A DNA stretch of 64,000 nucleotides from Kitasatospora atroaurantiaca (GCF_007828955.1 NZ_VIVR01000001.1:4154001-4218000); one strand, 5' to 3'; positions 34,716-43,528 are shown, counted from the first letter of the stretch. The notes: a model not told the origin generated them from the sequence alone. A program made the numbers and translations.

Positions 34716-36140
34716 TCAGCCCTTGAGGACTCCGATGGGGACGAGCCGCACGACGAGCCGCCCCAGGTTGTTGTGCGCGGTGGCCGTGACGACGGCGTCC
34801 ACGTCCTTGTACGCCTCGGGGGCTTCCTCCTTCACACTGCGCCAGGAGGTCGGCCGTACTGCGACCCCCGCGAGCGCGAGTTCTGTCCGCAGGCCCCCGG
34901 TGGTGACCTCGCGAAGGGCCCGGTGGCGGCTCCACACCCGGCCGGCGCCGTGGCAGCTGGAGTCGAAGGCCTCGTTGCCGGTGACCCCGGTGAGGACATA
35001 GGAGGCGGTGCCCATGGTGCCCGGGACGAATACCGGCTGGCCGACCGCGACGAGGTCGGGTGGGAGATCGGGATGGCCCGGGGGCAGCGCCCGGGTGGCT
35101 CCCTTGCGGTGCACGCACAGGACCTTGCGTGCTCCGTCCACCTCCCGGGTCTCCAGCTTGGCGACGTTGTGGGAGACGTCGTAGACCAGATCCAGACCGG
35201 CGCCTGCCAGCTCGCCGAAGACCCGGCGGGCCTCGTCTCCCAGCAGCTGCCGGTTGGCCCTGGCGTAGTTGGCCGCCGCGGCCATCGCCCCGAGGTATGC
35301 CCGGCCCTCGTGTGAGTGGACCGGCACACATGCGAGCTGCTTGTCGGGGAGCGAGATCCCGTACCGGTGCATCACCTCGCCCATGGCCCGGACGTGGTCG
35401 CTGCAGATCTGGTGGCCCAGGCCGCGCGAGCCGCAGTGGATCATCACGCACACCTGGCCGGCGTGGAGGCCGAATGCCTGCGCGCAGGACTCGTCGTACA
35501 CCTTCTCCACCACCTGGATCTCCAGGAAGTGGTTGGCCGACCCGACGCTGCCCACCTGTGCCCCGCCGCGCTCGAGGGCGCGTTCACTGACCTGCGTGGG
35601 GTCGGCGTCGTCCACCGCCCCGTAGTCCTCGCACCGCTGCAGATCACGGGGGACGCCATGGCCGCGTTCCACGGCATAGCGCGCGCCGTGCCGCAGCACC
35701 TCGTGCAACTCCCGTCGGCCTCCGGGGCGCCAGAGCGCACCCCGGCCCAGGCCCCGTGGGATCAGGTGGTCCAGCCGGTCCATCAGCTCCGGCAGGTGGG
35801 GCATCAGGGAGCGGCGGTCCACCGTGGCGCCGAGCAGTCGCACGCCGCAGGAGATGTCGAAACCGACGCCTCCCGGGGAGACCACCCCGCCGGCATCGAC
35901 ATCGGTGGCCGCGACACCGCCGATCGGGAACCCGTACCCCCAGTGGATGTCCGGCATGGCGAACGAGGCGCGGACGATTCCGGGCAGGGTGGCCACATTG
36001 GCCACCTGCTCCAACGACTTGTCCCCGGCGTCGAGCGGCAGCAGCTCGCGTGGGGCGAACACGGTTCCGGGTACCCGCATGTCTCCGGTCCGCTCGATGC
36101 GGAACCGCCACGGGCTCTCCTCGATCAGCCGGACGTCCAT
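34716..36140 (-). CDS. rtcB: RNA-splicing ligase RtcB
   Basis: A 474-residue RtcB. Conserved metal and catalytic segments: [30 protein letters not shown] (metal-binding Asp and Cys), [20 protein letters not shown] and the guanylylated His in [11 protein letters not shown]. It joins 2',3'-cyclic-phosphate or 3'-phosphate RNA ends to 5'-OH ends with GTP, repairing cleaved t[14 protein letters not shown] ribosome site precedes the ATG. It follows the archease gene by 58 bases on the same strand, just downstream of a tRNA cluster. Confidence 0.96.
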   Translation of the reverse strand: MDVRLIEESPWRFRIERTGDMRVPGTVFAPRELLPLDAGDKSLEQVANVATLPGIVRASFAMPDIHWGYGFPIGGVAATDVDAGGVVSPGGVGFDISCGVRLLGATVDRRSLMPHLPELMDRLDHLIPRGLGRGALWRPGGRRELHEVLRHGARYAVERGHGVPRDLQRCEDYGAVDDADPTQVSERALERGGAQVGSVGSANHFLEIQVVEKVYDESCAQAFGLHAGQVCVMIHCGSRGLGHQICSDHVRAMGEVMHRYGISLPDKQLACVPVHSHEGRAYLGAMAAAANYARANRQLLGDEARRVFGELAGAGLDLVYDVSHNVAKLETREVDGARKVLCVHRKGATRALPPGHPDLPPDLVAVGQPVFVPGTMGTASYVLTGVTGNEAFDSSCHGAGRVWSRHRALREVTTGGLRTELALAGVAVRPTSWRSVKEEAPEAYKDVDAVVTATAHNNLGRLVVRLVPIGVLKG

Positions 36141-36198
36141 GGTGCGGACCTCCTTCCGGCGTCAGCGCTTCGCGCGTCTGGGCCTCCATCGGCGGGTG

Positions 36199-36651
36199 TC
36201 ATACGTCAAGCGTCACTCCGCAGACCCATCCGTGCGGTCCGGGAACCAGCCGGAGTCCGTGCAGCGACACCGCCTTGGGCACCGCACCGACCTGCTCGGC
36301 GGTCGTGCTCTCGACCATCGTGAATCGCACGAGCGCGCCGCCGACGGTGGGTGTCACCACGACCTCGATCGGGAGTTCACCCATCGCCTCCATGCGGTAG
36401 ACGACCTCCTCCAGCACCGCGACGAGCAGCTGCTCCCCGGTCTCGGCCGTCAGAGCGCACTCCCGGGTGGTGGTGACGGGCTCCTCGGGACTCGGCGCGA
36501 ATTCGGCGAAGCTGCCGACCATGCCGCGTACCGCCTCGGCGACGCACTCCTCACGGGTCGGAGCCCACGCCTCGATCGTCAGATCGGCGGTGTGCGGAAC
36601 GCTGCGATGGCCGGAGGACGGCTGCTGGTCATGGTCCTGCTGCACGGTCAC
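36199..36651 (-). CDS. Archease
   Basis: A 150-residue archease: SVPHTADLTIEAWAPTREECVAEA at the N-terminus with the metal-binding Asp, EEVVYRMEAMGELPIEVVV in the middle, and LRLVPGPHGWVCGVTLDV at the C-terminus. Archease speeds guanylylation and turnover of RtcB. The GTG at 36651 lies 7 bases after GGAG; the first 18 residues are a Gln/His/Ser-rich variable segment. First gene of the archease-rtcB operon. Confidence 0.93.
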   Translation of the reverse strand: MTVQQDHDQQPSSGHRSVPHTADLTIEAWAPTREECVAEAVRGMVGSFAEFAPSPEEPVTTTRECALTAETGEQLLVAVLEEVVYRMEAMGELPIEVVVTPTVGGALVRFTMVESTTAEQVGAVPKAVSLHGLRLVPGPHGWVCGVTLDV

Positions 36652-36753
36652 CAGTCTTCTCCAGATCCGGCGATATCGCTCCGGCGGTACCGGCCCGATG
36701 ACGGCGGGGCCGGCGGCCTGAGCCGTTGGTGTACCGGTTGGCATACCGGGCAC

Positions 36754-36794
36754 GCAAAAGCCCCCGGCGAGTGATCTCGCCGGGGGCTTTTTGC
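36754..36794 (-). terminator. Terminator of the tRNA cluster
   Basis: Very stable hairpin, GCAAAAGCCCCCGGCGAG pairing with CTCGCCGGGGGCTTTTTGC around a 4-6-base loop, with the T-run of an intrinsic terminator on the minus strand, 14 bases after tRNA-Phe. Confidence 0.88.
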
Positions 36795-36807
36795 TGTTCA
36801 GCAGCTG

Positions 36808-36881
36808 TGGCCAGGGCCGGGGTCGAACCGGCGACCTTCCGCTTTTCAGGCGGACGCTCGTACCAACTGAGCTACCTGGCC
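36808..36881 (-). tRNA. tRNA-Phe (GAA)
   Basis: 74 nt. Acceptor stem GGCCAGG with CCTGGCC, discriminator A, anticodon loop CTGAAAA giving GAA, T-loop TTCGACC. No encoded CCA. Last of three tRNAs transcribed Glu-Asp-Phe. Confidence 0.97.
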
Positions 36882-36908
36882 GTACTGCACCGTCTCTTGC
36901 GAGACGAG

Positions 36909-36982
36909 CGATCCTGACGGGACTTGAACCCGCGACCTCCACCTTGACAGGGTGGCGAGCTAACCAACTGCTCCACAGGACC
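36909..36982 (-). tRNA. tRNA-Asp (GTC), copy 2
   Basis: 74 nt. Acceptor stem GGTCCTG with CAGGATC, anticodon loop CTGTCAA. Same as copy 1 except that acceptor pair 6-67 is T-A instead of C-G. 27 bases from tRNA-Phe. Confidence 0.97.
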
Positions 36983-37041
36983 TCATGCGGATCTCATCCG
37001 CCTCAGTGTCTTGCGACGCTGACTTTACTACGGTACTGCCG

Positions 37042-37114
37042 TGCCCCCAACGGGATTCGAACCCGTGCTACCGCCTTGAAAGGGCGACGTCCTGGGCCAC
37101 TAGACGATGAGGGC
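37042..37114 (-). tRNA. tRNA-Glu (TTC)
   Basis: 73 nt. Acceptor stem GCCCTCA with TGGGGGC, discriminator A, anticodon loop CTTTCAA giving TTC, T-loop TTCGAAT. First of the cluster; the promoter should lie in 37115-37279. Confidence 0.96.
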
Positions 37115-37279
37115 TTGCGGCCCGCCCGGCTGGCTTTCAGCGGTCGGGGACGTGAGAAGCATATGGGATGCCGGACGGGAACGCCAAAACGGTTTCATCC
37201 ATGCGAGGCGGGCCGTATGCGGGCCCCATGCCCGGCCCGTTCCCGGCCCGGCAGGACGGCCCCGCCGCCCGGGCGGGTC

Positions 37280-37627
37280 TCAGGACCAGCCGAGCTCGTG
37301 CAGCTCGTGGTCGTCGAAGCCGAAGTGGTGGGCCACCTCGTGGATCACCGTGGTCCGGACCTCCTCGACGATCTGCTCCTGGCTGTCGCACAGCCGCAGG
37401 GTCGGCCCCATGTAGATGATGATCCGGTCGGGCAGCACGCCGGCGTACCACTCGCCGCGCTCGGTGAGCGGTGTGCCCTCGTACAGGCCCAGCAGCTCCG
37501 GGTCGGACGGGTCCGGCTCGTCCTCGACGAAGATCGCGACGTTGTCCATCATGGCCGCGAGCTGCGGGGGGATCTGGTCGAGGGCATCGGCGACCAGCGT
37601 CTCGAACTCGTCCCGGGTCATGTCCAC
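37280..37627 (-). CDS. Zincin-like metallopeptidase family protein
   Basis: A 115-residue protein of the small zincin family: the metal-binding [21 protein letters not shown] near the C-terminus (HExxHxxxxxD), and [15 protein letters not shown] before it. It is short for a peptidase, and the family has no proven substrate. The GTG at 37627 or the ATG at 37621 could be the start. Divergent from the crcB operon with 49 bases between. Confidence 0.88.
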   Translation of the reverse strand: MDMTRDEFETLVADALDQIPPQLAAMMDNVAIFVEDEPDPSDPELLGLYEGTPLTERGEWYAGVLPDRIIIYMGPTLRLCDSQEQIVEEVRTTVIHEVAHHFGFDDHELHELGWS

Positions 37628-37676
37628 CGACTCATTGTCGGGTGCGGGGTGACGCTGTGCCAGGTGATCGACGCTG

Positions 37677-38195
37677 GTGATTCACTGGAGTGTGCGATCG
37701 GAACGGACAGAGCAGGCCGGGCGGGCGGCAGCGCCGGGGCGGGCGAGCATCGGACGCGGTCAGGGCCCGGCGGTGGCCGTGGTCGCGCTCGGCGGTGTGC
37801 TCGGGGCCTCGGCCCGGTACGGAGCGGGGCTGCTCTGGCCCACCGGGCCGACCGCCTTCCCGTGGACCACGCTGGTGGTGAACGTGGTGGGCTGCGCGGT
37901 GATCGGCGTCTTCCTGGTGGTGATCACCGAGGCCGTTGCGCCGCACCCGCTGCTGCGGCCGTTCTTCGGCACGGGCGTACTGGGCGGGTTCACCACCTTC
38001 TCCACGTACGCGGTGGACGTGCGGCGGCTGGTCGACCACGGCTACGCCGCGCGCGGCCTGGGGTACCTGGCCGCGACCCTGCTGGCCGCGCTGACGGCGG
38101 TCTGGGCGGCGGCGGCGCTGACCCGGCGCGTACTGCTGGCCCTACGAGCCCGGCACGTCCGGCGCACCGGGCACGGCGATCGGAGGACGGCATGA
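37677..38195 (+). CDS. crcB: Fluoride channel CrcB/Fluc, subunit 1
   Basis: A 172-residue membrane protein with four predicted helices. Fluc motifs: [30 protein letters not shown] and [12 protein letters not shown] (the Phe/Thr/Ser fluoride track). The first 30 residues are a cytosolic Arg/Gly-rich extension. Fluc works as an antiparallel dimer that lets fluoride leave the cell; paired genes usually form a heterodimer. GTG start; stop overlaps the DUF190 gene. No crcB riboswitch was found upstream. Confidence 0.93.
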   Translation: MIHWSVRSERTEQAGRAAAPGRASIGRGQGPAVAVVALGGVLGASARYGAGLLWPTGPTAFPWTTLVVNVVGCAVIGVFLVVITEAVAPHPLLRPFFGTGVLGGFTTFSTYAVDVRRLVDHGYAARGLGYLAATLLAALTAVWAAAALTRRVLLALRARHVRRTGHGDRRTA

Positions 38196-38608
38196 CCAGG
38201 CCGACGGGCAGCGCGCTGCGGCTGACGGTCTTCGTCGGGGAGAACGACACCTGGCACCACCGGCCGCTCTACAGCGAGATCGTGCACCGCGCCCACGCCG
38301 CGGGCCTGGCCGGGGCCAGCGTCTTCCGGGGGATCGAGGGCTTCGGCGGCTCCTCGCTGGTCCACACCGCGCGGCTGCTCTCGCTCAGCGAGGACCTGCC
38401 GGTGGCCGTGGTGATCGTGGACACCGCCGAGCGTGTCCGGGCCTTCCTGCCGCAGCTGGACGAGCTGCTGGGAGCGGACGGCGAGGGCGGCAAGGGCGGC
38501 GAGGGGCTGGCGATCCTCGACGAGTGCGAGGTCGTCCTCCCCCGGCCCCCGGCCCCCGGCCCCCGGCCCCCGGCCGACGGCGGTCCCCGCGCGGACCGGG
38601 ACCGGTGA
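38192..38608 (+). CDS. DUF190 domain protein
   Basis: A 138-residue protein of the DUF190 (PII-like) family: [36 protein letters not shown] and [20 protein letters not shown]. It is frequently placed between two crcB genes and may be a regulatory subunit. The C-terminal tail is encoded by five perfect copies of CCCCCGG (38539-38573), giving a Pro/Arg/Gly-rich end that would change by frameshift if the repeat slipped. ATGA overlap with crcB 1. Confidence 0.9.
   Translation: MTRPTGSALRLTVFVGENDTWHHRPLYSEIVHRAHAAGLAGASVFRGIEGFGGSSLVHTARLLSLSEDLPVAVVIVDTAERVRAFLPQLDELLGADGEGGKGGEGLAILDECEVVLPRPPAPGPRPPADGGPRADRDR
38539..38573. repeat. 5 x 7-bp tandem repeat in the DUF190 gene
   Basis: Five uninterrupted copies of CCCCCGG inside the coding region, 32 bases before the stop codon. 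As 7 is not a multiple of 3, loss or gain of one unit shifts the frame. Confidence 0.95.
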
Positions 38609-38612
38609 CCCG

Positions 38613-38987
38613 GTGAACTGGCTGCTTGTCATGGCCGGGGCCGCAGTCGGCGCCCCGCTGCGGTATCTGACGGACCGTGCGGTGCAGGCCCGGCACGACA
38701 CGGTCTTCCCGTGGGGCACCTTCACGGTGAATGCGGCCGGCTGTCTGGTGCTCGGTCTGGTGACCGGAGCGGTGACGGCCGGGGCGGCCTCCTCGCAGGT
38801 CCAGCTGCTGCTCGGCACCGGTCTCTGCGGGGCGCTGACCACGTACTCGACCTTCTCGTACGAGACGCTGCGGCTGGCCGAGGGCGGTGCCCGCTTCCTG
38901 GCCGCCGCGAACGTGCTGGGGAGCGTGCTGGCCGGCCTCGGCGCCGTCTGGGCGGGGACGGCGCTGGCGCAGGCCCTGTGGGGGTGA
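38613..38987 (+). CDS. crcB: Fluoride channel CrcB/Fluc, subunit 2
   Basis: A 124-residue Fluc protein of usual length: VMAGAAVGAPLRYLTDR, WGTFTVNAAGCLVLGLV and CGALTTYSTFSYETLRL carry the conserved Asn and the Ser/Thr/Phe pore residues. Four helices. GTG start 4 bases after the DUF190 stop. Likely forms the second half of a heterodimeric fluoride exporter with the first CrcB. Confidence 0.93.
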   Translation: MNWLLVMAGAAVGAPLRYLTDRAVQARHDTVFPWGTFTVNAAGCLVLGLVTGAVTAGAASSQVQLLLGTGLCGALTTYSTFSYETLRLAEGGARFLAAANVLGSVLAGLGAVWAGTALAQALWG

Positions 38988-39181
38988 GGGGGCGGCCCGG
39001 CGTCCGGCCCGGCGAGGGCTGATTGGCGTACCGCCCGTGTCCGGGGAGCCCGGTGCGCGTTGGGCACCGAAAGCAGCCGTACGCCGCGAAGGCCGCGCGT
39101 GCGGTGAGCGCGGTCAGCGTGGCGTGCCGGTGGCCGCGGTGGTCGGCCGGTGCGGGGCGGGCAGGAGAGGTTGCGCGGGTG

Positions 39182-39736
39182 ATGGCAGTGCGTACGGGTC
39201 CTTCGGCACGGATGAGCGTGCGGGTGGCCGGCGGGGTCGTGATGGCCCTGGCCGGGATGGGGATGGCGGGGTGCATGTCGGTCGGGGCTGCCTCCTCGGA
39301 CCAGCAGGGCGGCGCCCAACCGGTCGGCCAGAGCGGTGTGATCGGCAAGACCGGCGGCAGCGGACAGGGATCCGCGCGCCCCGGGGGCGGGCAGCGCGGG
39401 GAGCACACGGGGGGCGCGACGGGTCAGGCCTCGGTCGGCGCCGCCTCGGCCGCCCCCGGAGCCGCGAGCCCCGGCACGACCCCGCCCGCGACCGGCGGTC
39501 TGACCGGCGCGGGCCCCGGCGGGTCCGCCGGTTCGCCGAGCGGCAGCCCGGCCGCACACCCGTCCGGGTCGCAGGGCGGCACCTCCGGCGGGCCGGCCGC
39601 CAGCCCCTCGGCCTCCGCCGAAACCTCCCCCAGTGCGACGCCCACCACACCGCCCCCGTCGGCCTCGCCGGCCCCGGACCCCTCGCCCAGCAGCTCCGGA
39701 TCAGCAGCCCCTACCGAAGGCTCGACCGGACATTAG
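39182..39736 (+). CDS. Putative lipoprotein, Gly/Ser/Pro-rich
   Basis: A 184-residue protein. The N-terminus is basic, then a hydrophobic core VAGGVVMALAGMGMAGC ends in a near-lipobox MAGC. The remainder is a low-complexity Gly/Ser/Ala then Pro/Ser-rich sequence (SPSASAETSPSATPTTPPPS) with no fold, like a cell-surface stalk or a spacer. No catalytic domain. The frame is open further upstream, but the ATG at 39182 gives the best signal peptide. A real gene is probable from the signal sequence, though the low complexity tempers confidence. Confidence 0.6.
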   Translation: MAVRTGPSARMSVRVAGGVVMALAGMGMAGCMSVGAASSDQQGGAQPVGQSGVIGKTGGSGQGSARPGGGQRGEHTGGATGQASVGAASAAPGAASPGTTPPATGGLTGAGPGGSAGSPSGSPAAHPSGSQGGTSGGPAASPSASAETSPSATPTTPPPSASPAPDPSPSSSGSAAPTEGSTGH

Positions 39737-39928
39737 TGGCCTGGCCAGCGCATTTGCCTTTGATCCTGAGGTTGCTCTATGGTGGGAGATCGTTCGTTTG
39801 ATCCATTTGATTGGCGCCCTCATCCCCTTGGCGCCCTTGGCGCGTTCCGGCGATCCGTGGCTGACCGCATAGAGGCGGTTGTAACAGAACCCCGGACTTA
39901 GGCGCGTGCCACTTCCGGAAGGTTTTGA
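39737..39928. promoter_or_regulatory. Leader of the DEAD-box helicase gene
   Basis: 192 bases with lower GC and several GGCGCCCTTGGCGC-like repeats (39809-39843), compatible with a structured 5' leader such as those of cold-responsive helicases. GGAAGG precedes the ATG. No gene is seen. Confidence 0.4.
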
Positions 39929-42271
39929 ATGTCTCTCGTTGACGACGACCGCTTTGCCATGCCCGCGAGCGGTTCGGACGCCGATGTCCAGCTGACCGAT
40001 GCCGTCGAGACCGTCGAGGTCGAGACGACTGAGGTCGACTCCCCCGAGGTCGAGGCCGCCGAGGTCGAGGCCGCCGAGCCCACCGTCACGTTCGGTGACC
40101 TGGGCCTGCACGACGACGTCGTGCGTGCCCTCGCCAAGCGCGGCGTCACCACCCCGTTCCCGATCCAGGCCGCGACCATCCCGGACGCCCTGGCCGGCAA
40201 GGACGTGCTGGGCCGCGGCCGTACCGGCTCCGGCAAGACCCTGAGCTTCGGCCTCCCGCTGCTGACCCGCCTGGCGGGCGGCGAGCGCACCAAGCCCAAG
40301 CACCCCCGCGGTCTGATCCTGGTCCCGACCCGCGAGCTGGCCATGCAGGTCGCCGACGCCCTGGAGCCCTTCGGCTCGGTGCTCGGCCTCAAGCTCAAGG
40401 TCGTCTGCGGTGGCACCTCGATGTCCAACCAGATCTACGCGCTGGAGCGCGGTGTCGACATCCTCGTTGCCACCCCCGGCCGTCTGCGTGACCTGATCAA
40501 CCGTGGCAGCGCCAAGCTCGCCGAGGTCCAGACCGTGGTGCTCGACGAGGCCGACCAGATGGCCGACATGGGCTTCCTGCCCGAGGTCACCGAGATCCTC
40601 GACCAGGTGCCGGTCGGCGGCCAGCGCCTGCTGTTCTCCGCCACCCTGGAGAACGAGATCGACAGCCTGGTCAAGCGCTACCTGAAGAACCCGGTCACCC
40701 ACGAGGTCGACCCGTCGGCGGGTGCGGTCACCACCATGACCCACCACATCCTCGTGGTGAAGCCCAAGGACAAGGCGCCGATCACCAACGCGATCGCCGC
40801 CCGCAAGGGCCGCACGATCATCTTCGTCCGCACCCAGATGGGCGCCGACCGAGTGGCCGAGCAGCTCATCGAGGCCGGCGTGAAGGCCGACGCGCTGCAC
40901 GGCGGTATGACCCAGGGCGCCCGTACCCGGGTGCTCGGCGACTTCAAGGACGGCTACGTCAACGTCGTCGTCGCGACCGACGTCGCCGCGCGTGGCATCC
41001 ACGTGGACGGCATCGACCTGGTCCTGAACGTCGACCCGGCCGGTGACCACAAGGACTACCTGCACCGCTCCGGTCGTACGGCTCGCGCCGGCCGCTCCGG
41101 TGCCGTCGTCACCCTGGTGCTGCCGCACCAGCGCCGCGGCGTCTTCCGCCTGATGGAGGACGCGGGCGTGGACGCCTCGCGCCACATCCTCGACCACGCC
41201 TTCGACCCCGAGGTCGCCAAGATCACCGGCGCCCGCTCGCTGATCGAGGTCCAGGCCGAGAGCGCGTCCGGCATCGCCGGCGCCGCCGAGCGCGAGGTCG
41301 CCGAGATGACCCGCCAGCTGGAGCGCGCGCAGCGTCGCGCCAACGAGCTCCGCGAGGAGGCCGACCGCCTGGCGGCGCGTGCCGCCCGCGAGCGGGCCGA
41401 GCTGGGCATCGAGGACGAGGAGCCGGCCGAGGCTTCCGCTGACGACGCGTCGGCTCCCGCCTCGACCACGGCTTCGGCTGACGACGCGGCCGAGGCTGCT
41501 GCACCGGCTGCGGTCGACGCGGAGCGCGCTCCGTCCTACCGCGAGGCGCGCACCGAGCGTCCCTCGTACGGCGACCGCGACCGTGACTCGCGTGGTGGCG
41601 GCTTCAACCGCGACCGTGACCGTGACCGGCCGTCCTTCGGGCGTGACCGTGATGACCGTGGCGGCCGTTCCTTCGGTGGTGGCGACCGTGACAACCGTGG
41701 TGGCGGCTTCCGCCGTGACGACCGGCCGTCGGGTGGCTTCAACCGTGATGACCGTGGCGGCCGTTCCTTCGGCGGTGGCGACCGTGACAACCGCGGCGGC
41801 GGCTTCCGCCGTGACGACCGGCCGTCGGGTGGCTTCAACCGTGATGACCGCGGTGGCCGTTCCTTCGGCGGTGGCGACCGTGACAACCGTGGTGGCGGCT
41901 TCCGCCGTGACGACCGGCCGTCGGGTGGCTTCAACCGTGATGACCGCGGTGGCCGTCCCTTCGGTGGCGGCGACCGTGACAACCGCGGCGGCGGCAGCTT
42001 CAACCGTGACCGCGACGACCGTGGCAGCCGCTCGTTCGGCGACCGCCCGGCCCGTTCCTTCGGTGACCGTCCGGCCTTCGGCGACCGCGACCGCAGCGCC
42101 GGCAGCAGCCGTCCGTTCGCCCGCCGTGACGACCACCGCTCCGGGGGCCGTCCGCAGAGCGGTGGCTTCAACCGCGATGACCGCGGTGGCCGTTCCTTCG
42201 GTGGCGGCGACCGTGACAACCGCGGCGGCAGCTTCAACGGTGGCGACCGCAAGCCCCGCTGGAAGAACTGA
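39929..42271 (+). CDS. DEAD-box RNA helicase with RGG-like repeat tail
   Basis: A 780-residue helicase. An acidic N-terminus (EVETTEVDSPEVEAAEVEA) precedes the core: Q-motif TPFPIQ, Walker A GRTGSGKT, PTRELA, VLDEADQM, FSATL and HRSGRTARAGR. From about residue 560 comes a basic, disordered tail of Arg/Gly/Asp repeats (DDRGGRSFGGGDRDNRGGG), in part a perfect 32-residue tandem repeat. Such tails bind RNA and promote phase separation. Roles in ribosome assembly and cold or stress response are known for the family. Ends in a strong terminator. Confidence 0.95.
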   Translation: MSLVDDDRFAMPASGSDADVQLTDAVETVEVETTEVDSPEVEAAEVEAAEPTVTFGDLGLHDDVVRALAKRGVTTPFPIQAATIPDALAGKDVLGRGRTGSGKTLSFGLPLLTRLAGGERTKPKHPRGLILVPTRELAMQVADALEPFGSVLGLKLKVVCGGTSMSNQIYALERGVDILVATPGRLRDLINRGSAKLAEVQTVVLDEADQMADMGFLPEVTEILDQVPVGGQRLLFSATLENEIDSLVKRYLKNPVTHEVDPSAGAVTTMTHHILVVKPKDKAPITNAIAARKGRTIIFVRTQMGADRVAEQLIEAGVKADALHGGMTQGARTRVLGDFKDGYVNVVVATDVAARGIHVDGIDLVLNVDPAGDHKDYLHRSGRTARAGRSGAVVTLVLPHQRRGVFRLMEDAGVDASRHILDHAFDPEVAKITGARSLIEVQAESASGIAGAAEREVAEMTRQLERAQRRANELREEADRLAARAARERAELGIEDEEPAEASADDASAPASTTASADDAAEAAAPAAVDAERAPSYREARTERPSYGDRDRDSRGGGFNRDRDRDRPSFGRDRDDRGGRSFGGGDRDNRGGGFRRDDRPSGGFNRDDRGGRSFGGGDRDNRGGGFRRDDRPSGGFNRDDRGGRSFGGGDRDNRGGGFRRDDRPSGGFNRDDRGGRPFGGGDRDNRGGGSFNRDRDDRGSRSFGDRPARSFGDRPAFGDRDRSAGSSRPFARRDDHRSGGRPQSGGFNRDDRGGRSFGGGDRDNRGGSFNGGDRKPRWKN
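41651..41990 (+). repeat. 96-bp tandem repeat in the DEAD-box helicase gene
   Basis: Units start at 41651, 41747, 41843 and 41939; three are full and the fourth partial. Each encodes 32 residues beginning DDRGGRSFGGG. The nucleotide identity between units is very high, so copy number is probably variable. A related partial unit occurs near 42175-42235. Confidence 0.95.
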
Positions 42272-42287
42272 CGCTCAGTAGCACCTG

Positions 42288-42321
42288 ACGGGCCCGCTCC
42301 ACTTCGGTGGGGCGGGCCCGT
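42288..42321 (+). terminator. Terminator of the DEAD-box helicase gene
   Basis: ACGGGCCCGCtCCAC pairs with GTGGggCGGGCCCGT around TTCG, a very stable tetraloop, followed by TTCTGC, 16 bases past the stop. Confidence 0.85.
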
Positions 42322-42385
42322 TCTGCATGTGCGGGGAGCCGGGAAACCCGTGGTGAGCCGATGAGGGCTCGCGTACGGTCGCCGT

Positions 42386-43198
42386 ATGAGCAGCAGATTG
42401 CATCAAGTGGCGGTCGTGAACGAGGAGATCGCCGAGCGGGGGAGCTACCGGGCCGAGGCGGGGCAACTGGTCGAGATCGGCGAGCTGCTGGCGGCGGCGC
42501 GGGCCGGGACGGTCTCGTACGCGCCCGGCGACGAGGTGACGGGCGGCGAGCGCGGCCCGTTGAAGGGGGTCCCGGAGGTCACGGCCGAGGGGAGCATGCA
42601 GGCCGCCCGGCGGCTGTACGAGGGCGGCGGCGAACACGTGGGGGTGCTCAACTTCGCGTCCGCGCGGAACCCGGGGGGCGGGTATCTGCGTGGAGCCCGG
42701 GCGCAGGAGGAGGACCTCTGCCGCAGCGCGCTGCTCTACCACTGCCTGCTCGCCGCACCGGACTACTACGAGGCGCACCGGGCCTCCAGCGACCTGCGGT
42801 ACAGCCACCGGGTGATCTTCTCGCCGCACGTTCCGGTGATCCGCGACGACCGTGGTGCTCTCCTGGCGCAGCCGTACCCGGTCTCGTTCCTCACCTCGCC
42901 GGCGCCCAACGCGGGCCAGCTGGCGCTCCGTTCGGGCGGGGCGGTGGACGTCCGCGAGGTGCTGGTCGAGCGGGCCGGACGGGTGCTGGCGGTGGCCGCG
43001 CGGCACGGCGTACGGGAGTTGGTGCTCGGGGCGTGGGGGTGCGGCGTCTTCCGCAACGACCCTGCGGAGGTGGCGGAGGCGTTCGAGCGGGCACTGCAGG
43101 AGTACGGCGCGGACTTCGAGCGGGTGGTCTTCGCGGTGTGGGACCGATCGCCGGTGTCGGCGAACCGCGCGGCGTTCGAGGCTCGGTTCGGCGGCTGA
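42386..43198 (+). CDS. PARG-like macrodomain protein (TIGR02452 family)
   Basis: A 270-residue microbial poly(ADP-ribose) glycohydrolase-like protein. The signature GGG at 97-99 (ARNPGGGYLRGARAQEEDLC) followed by QEE at 107-109 is the catalytic PARG loop; VLGAWGCGVFRNDP is the second macrodomain loop. It should cleave ADP-ribose chains or ADP-ribosyl-protein bonds in the cytosol. Monocistronic. The 3' end, including the stop codon, is duplicated just downstream. Confidence 0.92.
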   Translation: MSSRLHQVAVVNEEIAERGSYRAEAGQLVEIGELLAAARAGTVSYAPGDEVTGGERGPLKGVPEVTAEGSMQAARRLYEGGGEHVGVLNFASARNPGGGYLRGARAQEEDLCRSALLYHCLLAAPDYYEAHRASSDLRYSHRVIFSPHVPVIRDDRGALLAQPYPVSFLTSPAPNAGQLALRSGGAVDVREVLVERAGRVLAVAARHGVRELVLGAWGCGVFRNDPAEVAEAFERALQEYGADFERVVFAVWDRSPVSANRAAFEARFGG

Positions 43199-43230
43199 GC
43201 GGGCGCCCGAGGCTCGGTTCGGCGGCTGAG
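43177..43230. repeat. 31-bp-period duplication at the end of the PARG-like gene
   Basis: A 23-base sequence (43177-43199, starting CGAGGCTCGGTTCGG) is repeated exactly at 43208-43230 with 8 bases between. The first copy encodes the C-terminus and stop of the PARG-like protein. Confidence 0.95.
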
Positions 43231-43231
43231 G

Positions 43232-43528
43232 TCAGCGCCGGGTGGCGATGGCGGAGGCGGCAGCGACCACACCCGTGACGGCGAACACGGACGGCCAGGC
43301 GCCGATCTTCTTCGCGAGCGGGTGCGATCCGCCGAACGCCGCCACGTACAGCCCGGTCAGCGCCGCAGCCGTGCCCGTCCCCGCCTGGCGCTGCCACTGG
43401 ACGGCCGCGGTGGCACCCGCAGCCGCCAGCACGACGCCACCGAGCTCCCGCCGGCCGCTCCAGCGCGCCGCGCCGTAGCCGCCCAGCAGGCCGGCCGCCG
43501 CGACCGCGGTGGTGGGGATCTTCGCCAT
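43232..43528 (-). CDS. Small membrane protein
   Basis: A 98-residue protein with about three hydrophobic segments (VAAAGLLGGYGAARW, ALTGLYVAAFGG, VFAVTGVVAAASAIA). I recognise no family. GAGGAG ribosome site before the ATG at 43528. Convergent with the PARG-like gene, 33 bases between the stops. Confidence 0.75.
   Translation of the reverse strand: MAKIPTTAVAAAGLLGGYGAARWSGRRELGGVVLAAAGATAAVQWQRQAGTGTAAALTGLYVAAFGGSHPLAKKIGAWPSVFAVTGVVAAASAIATRR

Noticed and set aside
37628-37676. Possible fluoride (crcB) riboswitch before the fluoride-channel operon.
   Set aside because: Only 49 bases separate the genes and the conserved pseudoknot sequence of that riboswitch is absent.
41536-42252. Minus-strand frame opposite the helicase tail, with regular Pro/Arg/Ser repeats.
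   Set aside because: The repeats are the complement of the 96-bp units that encode the RGG-like tail.
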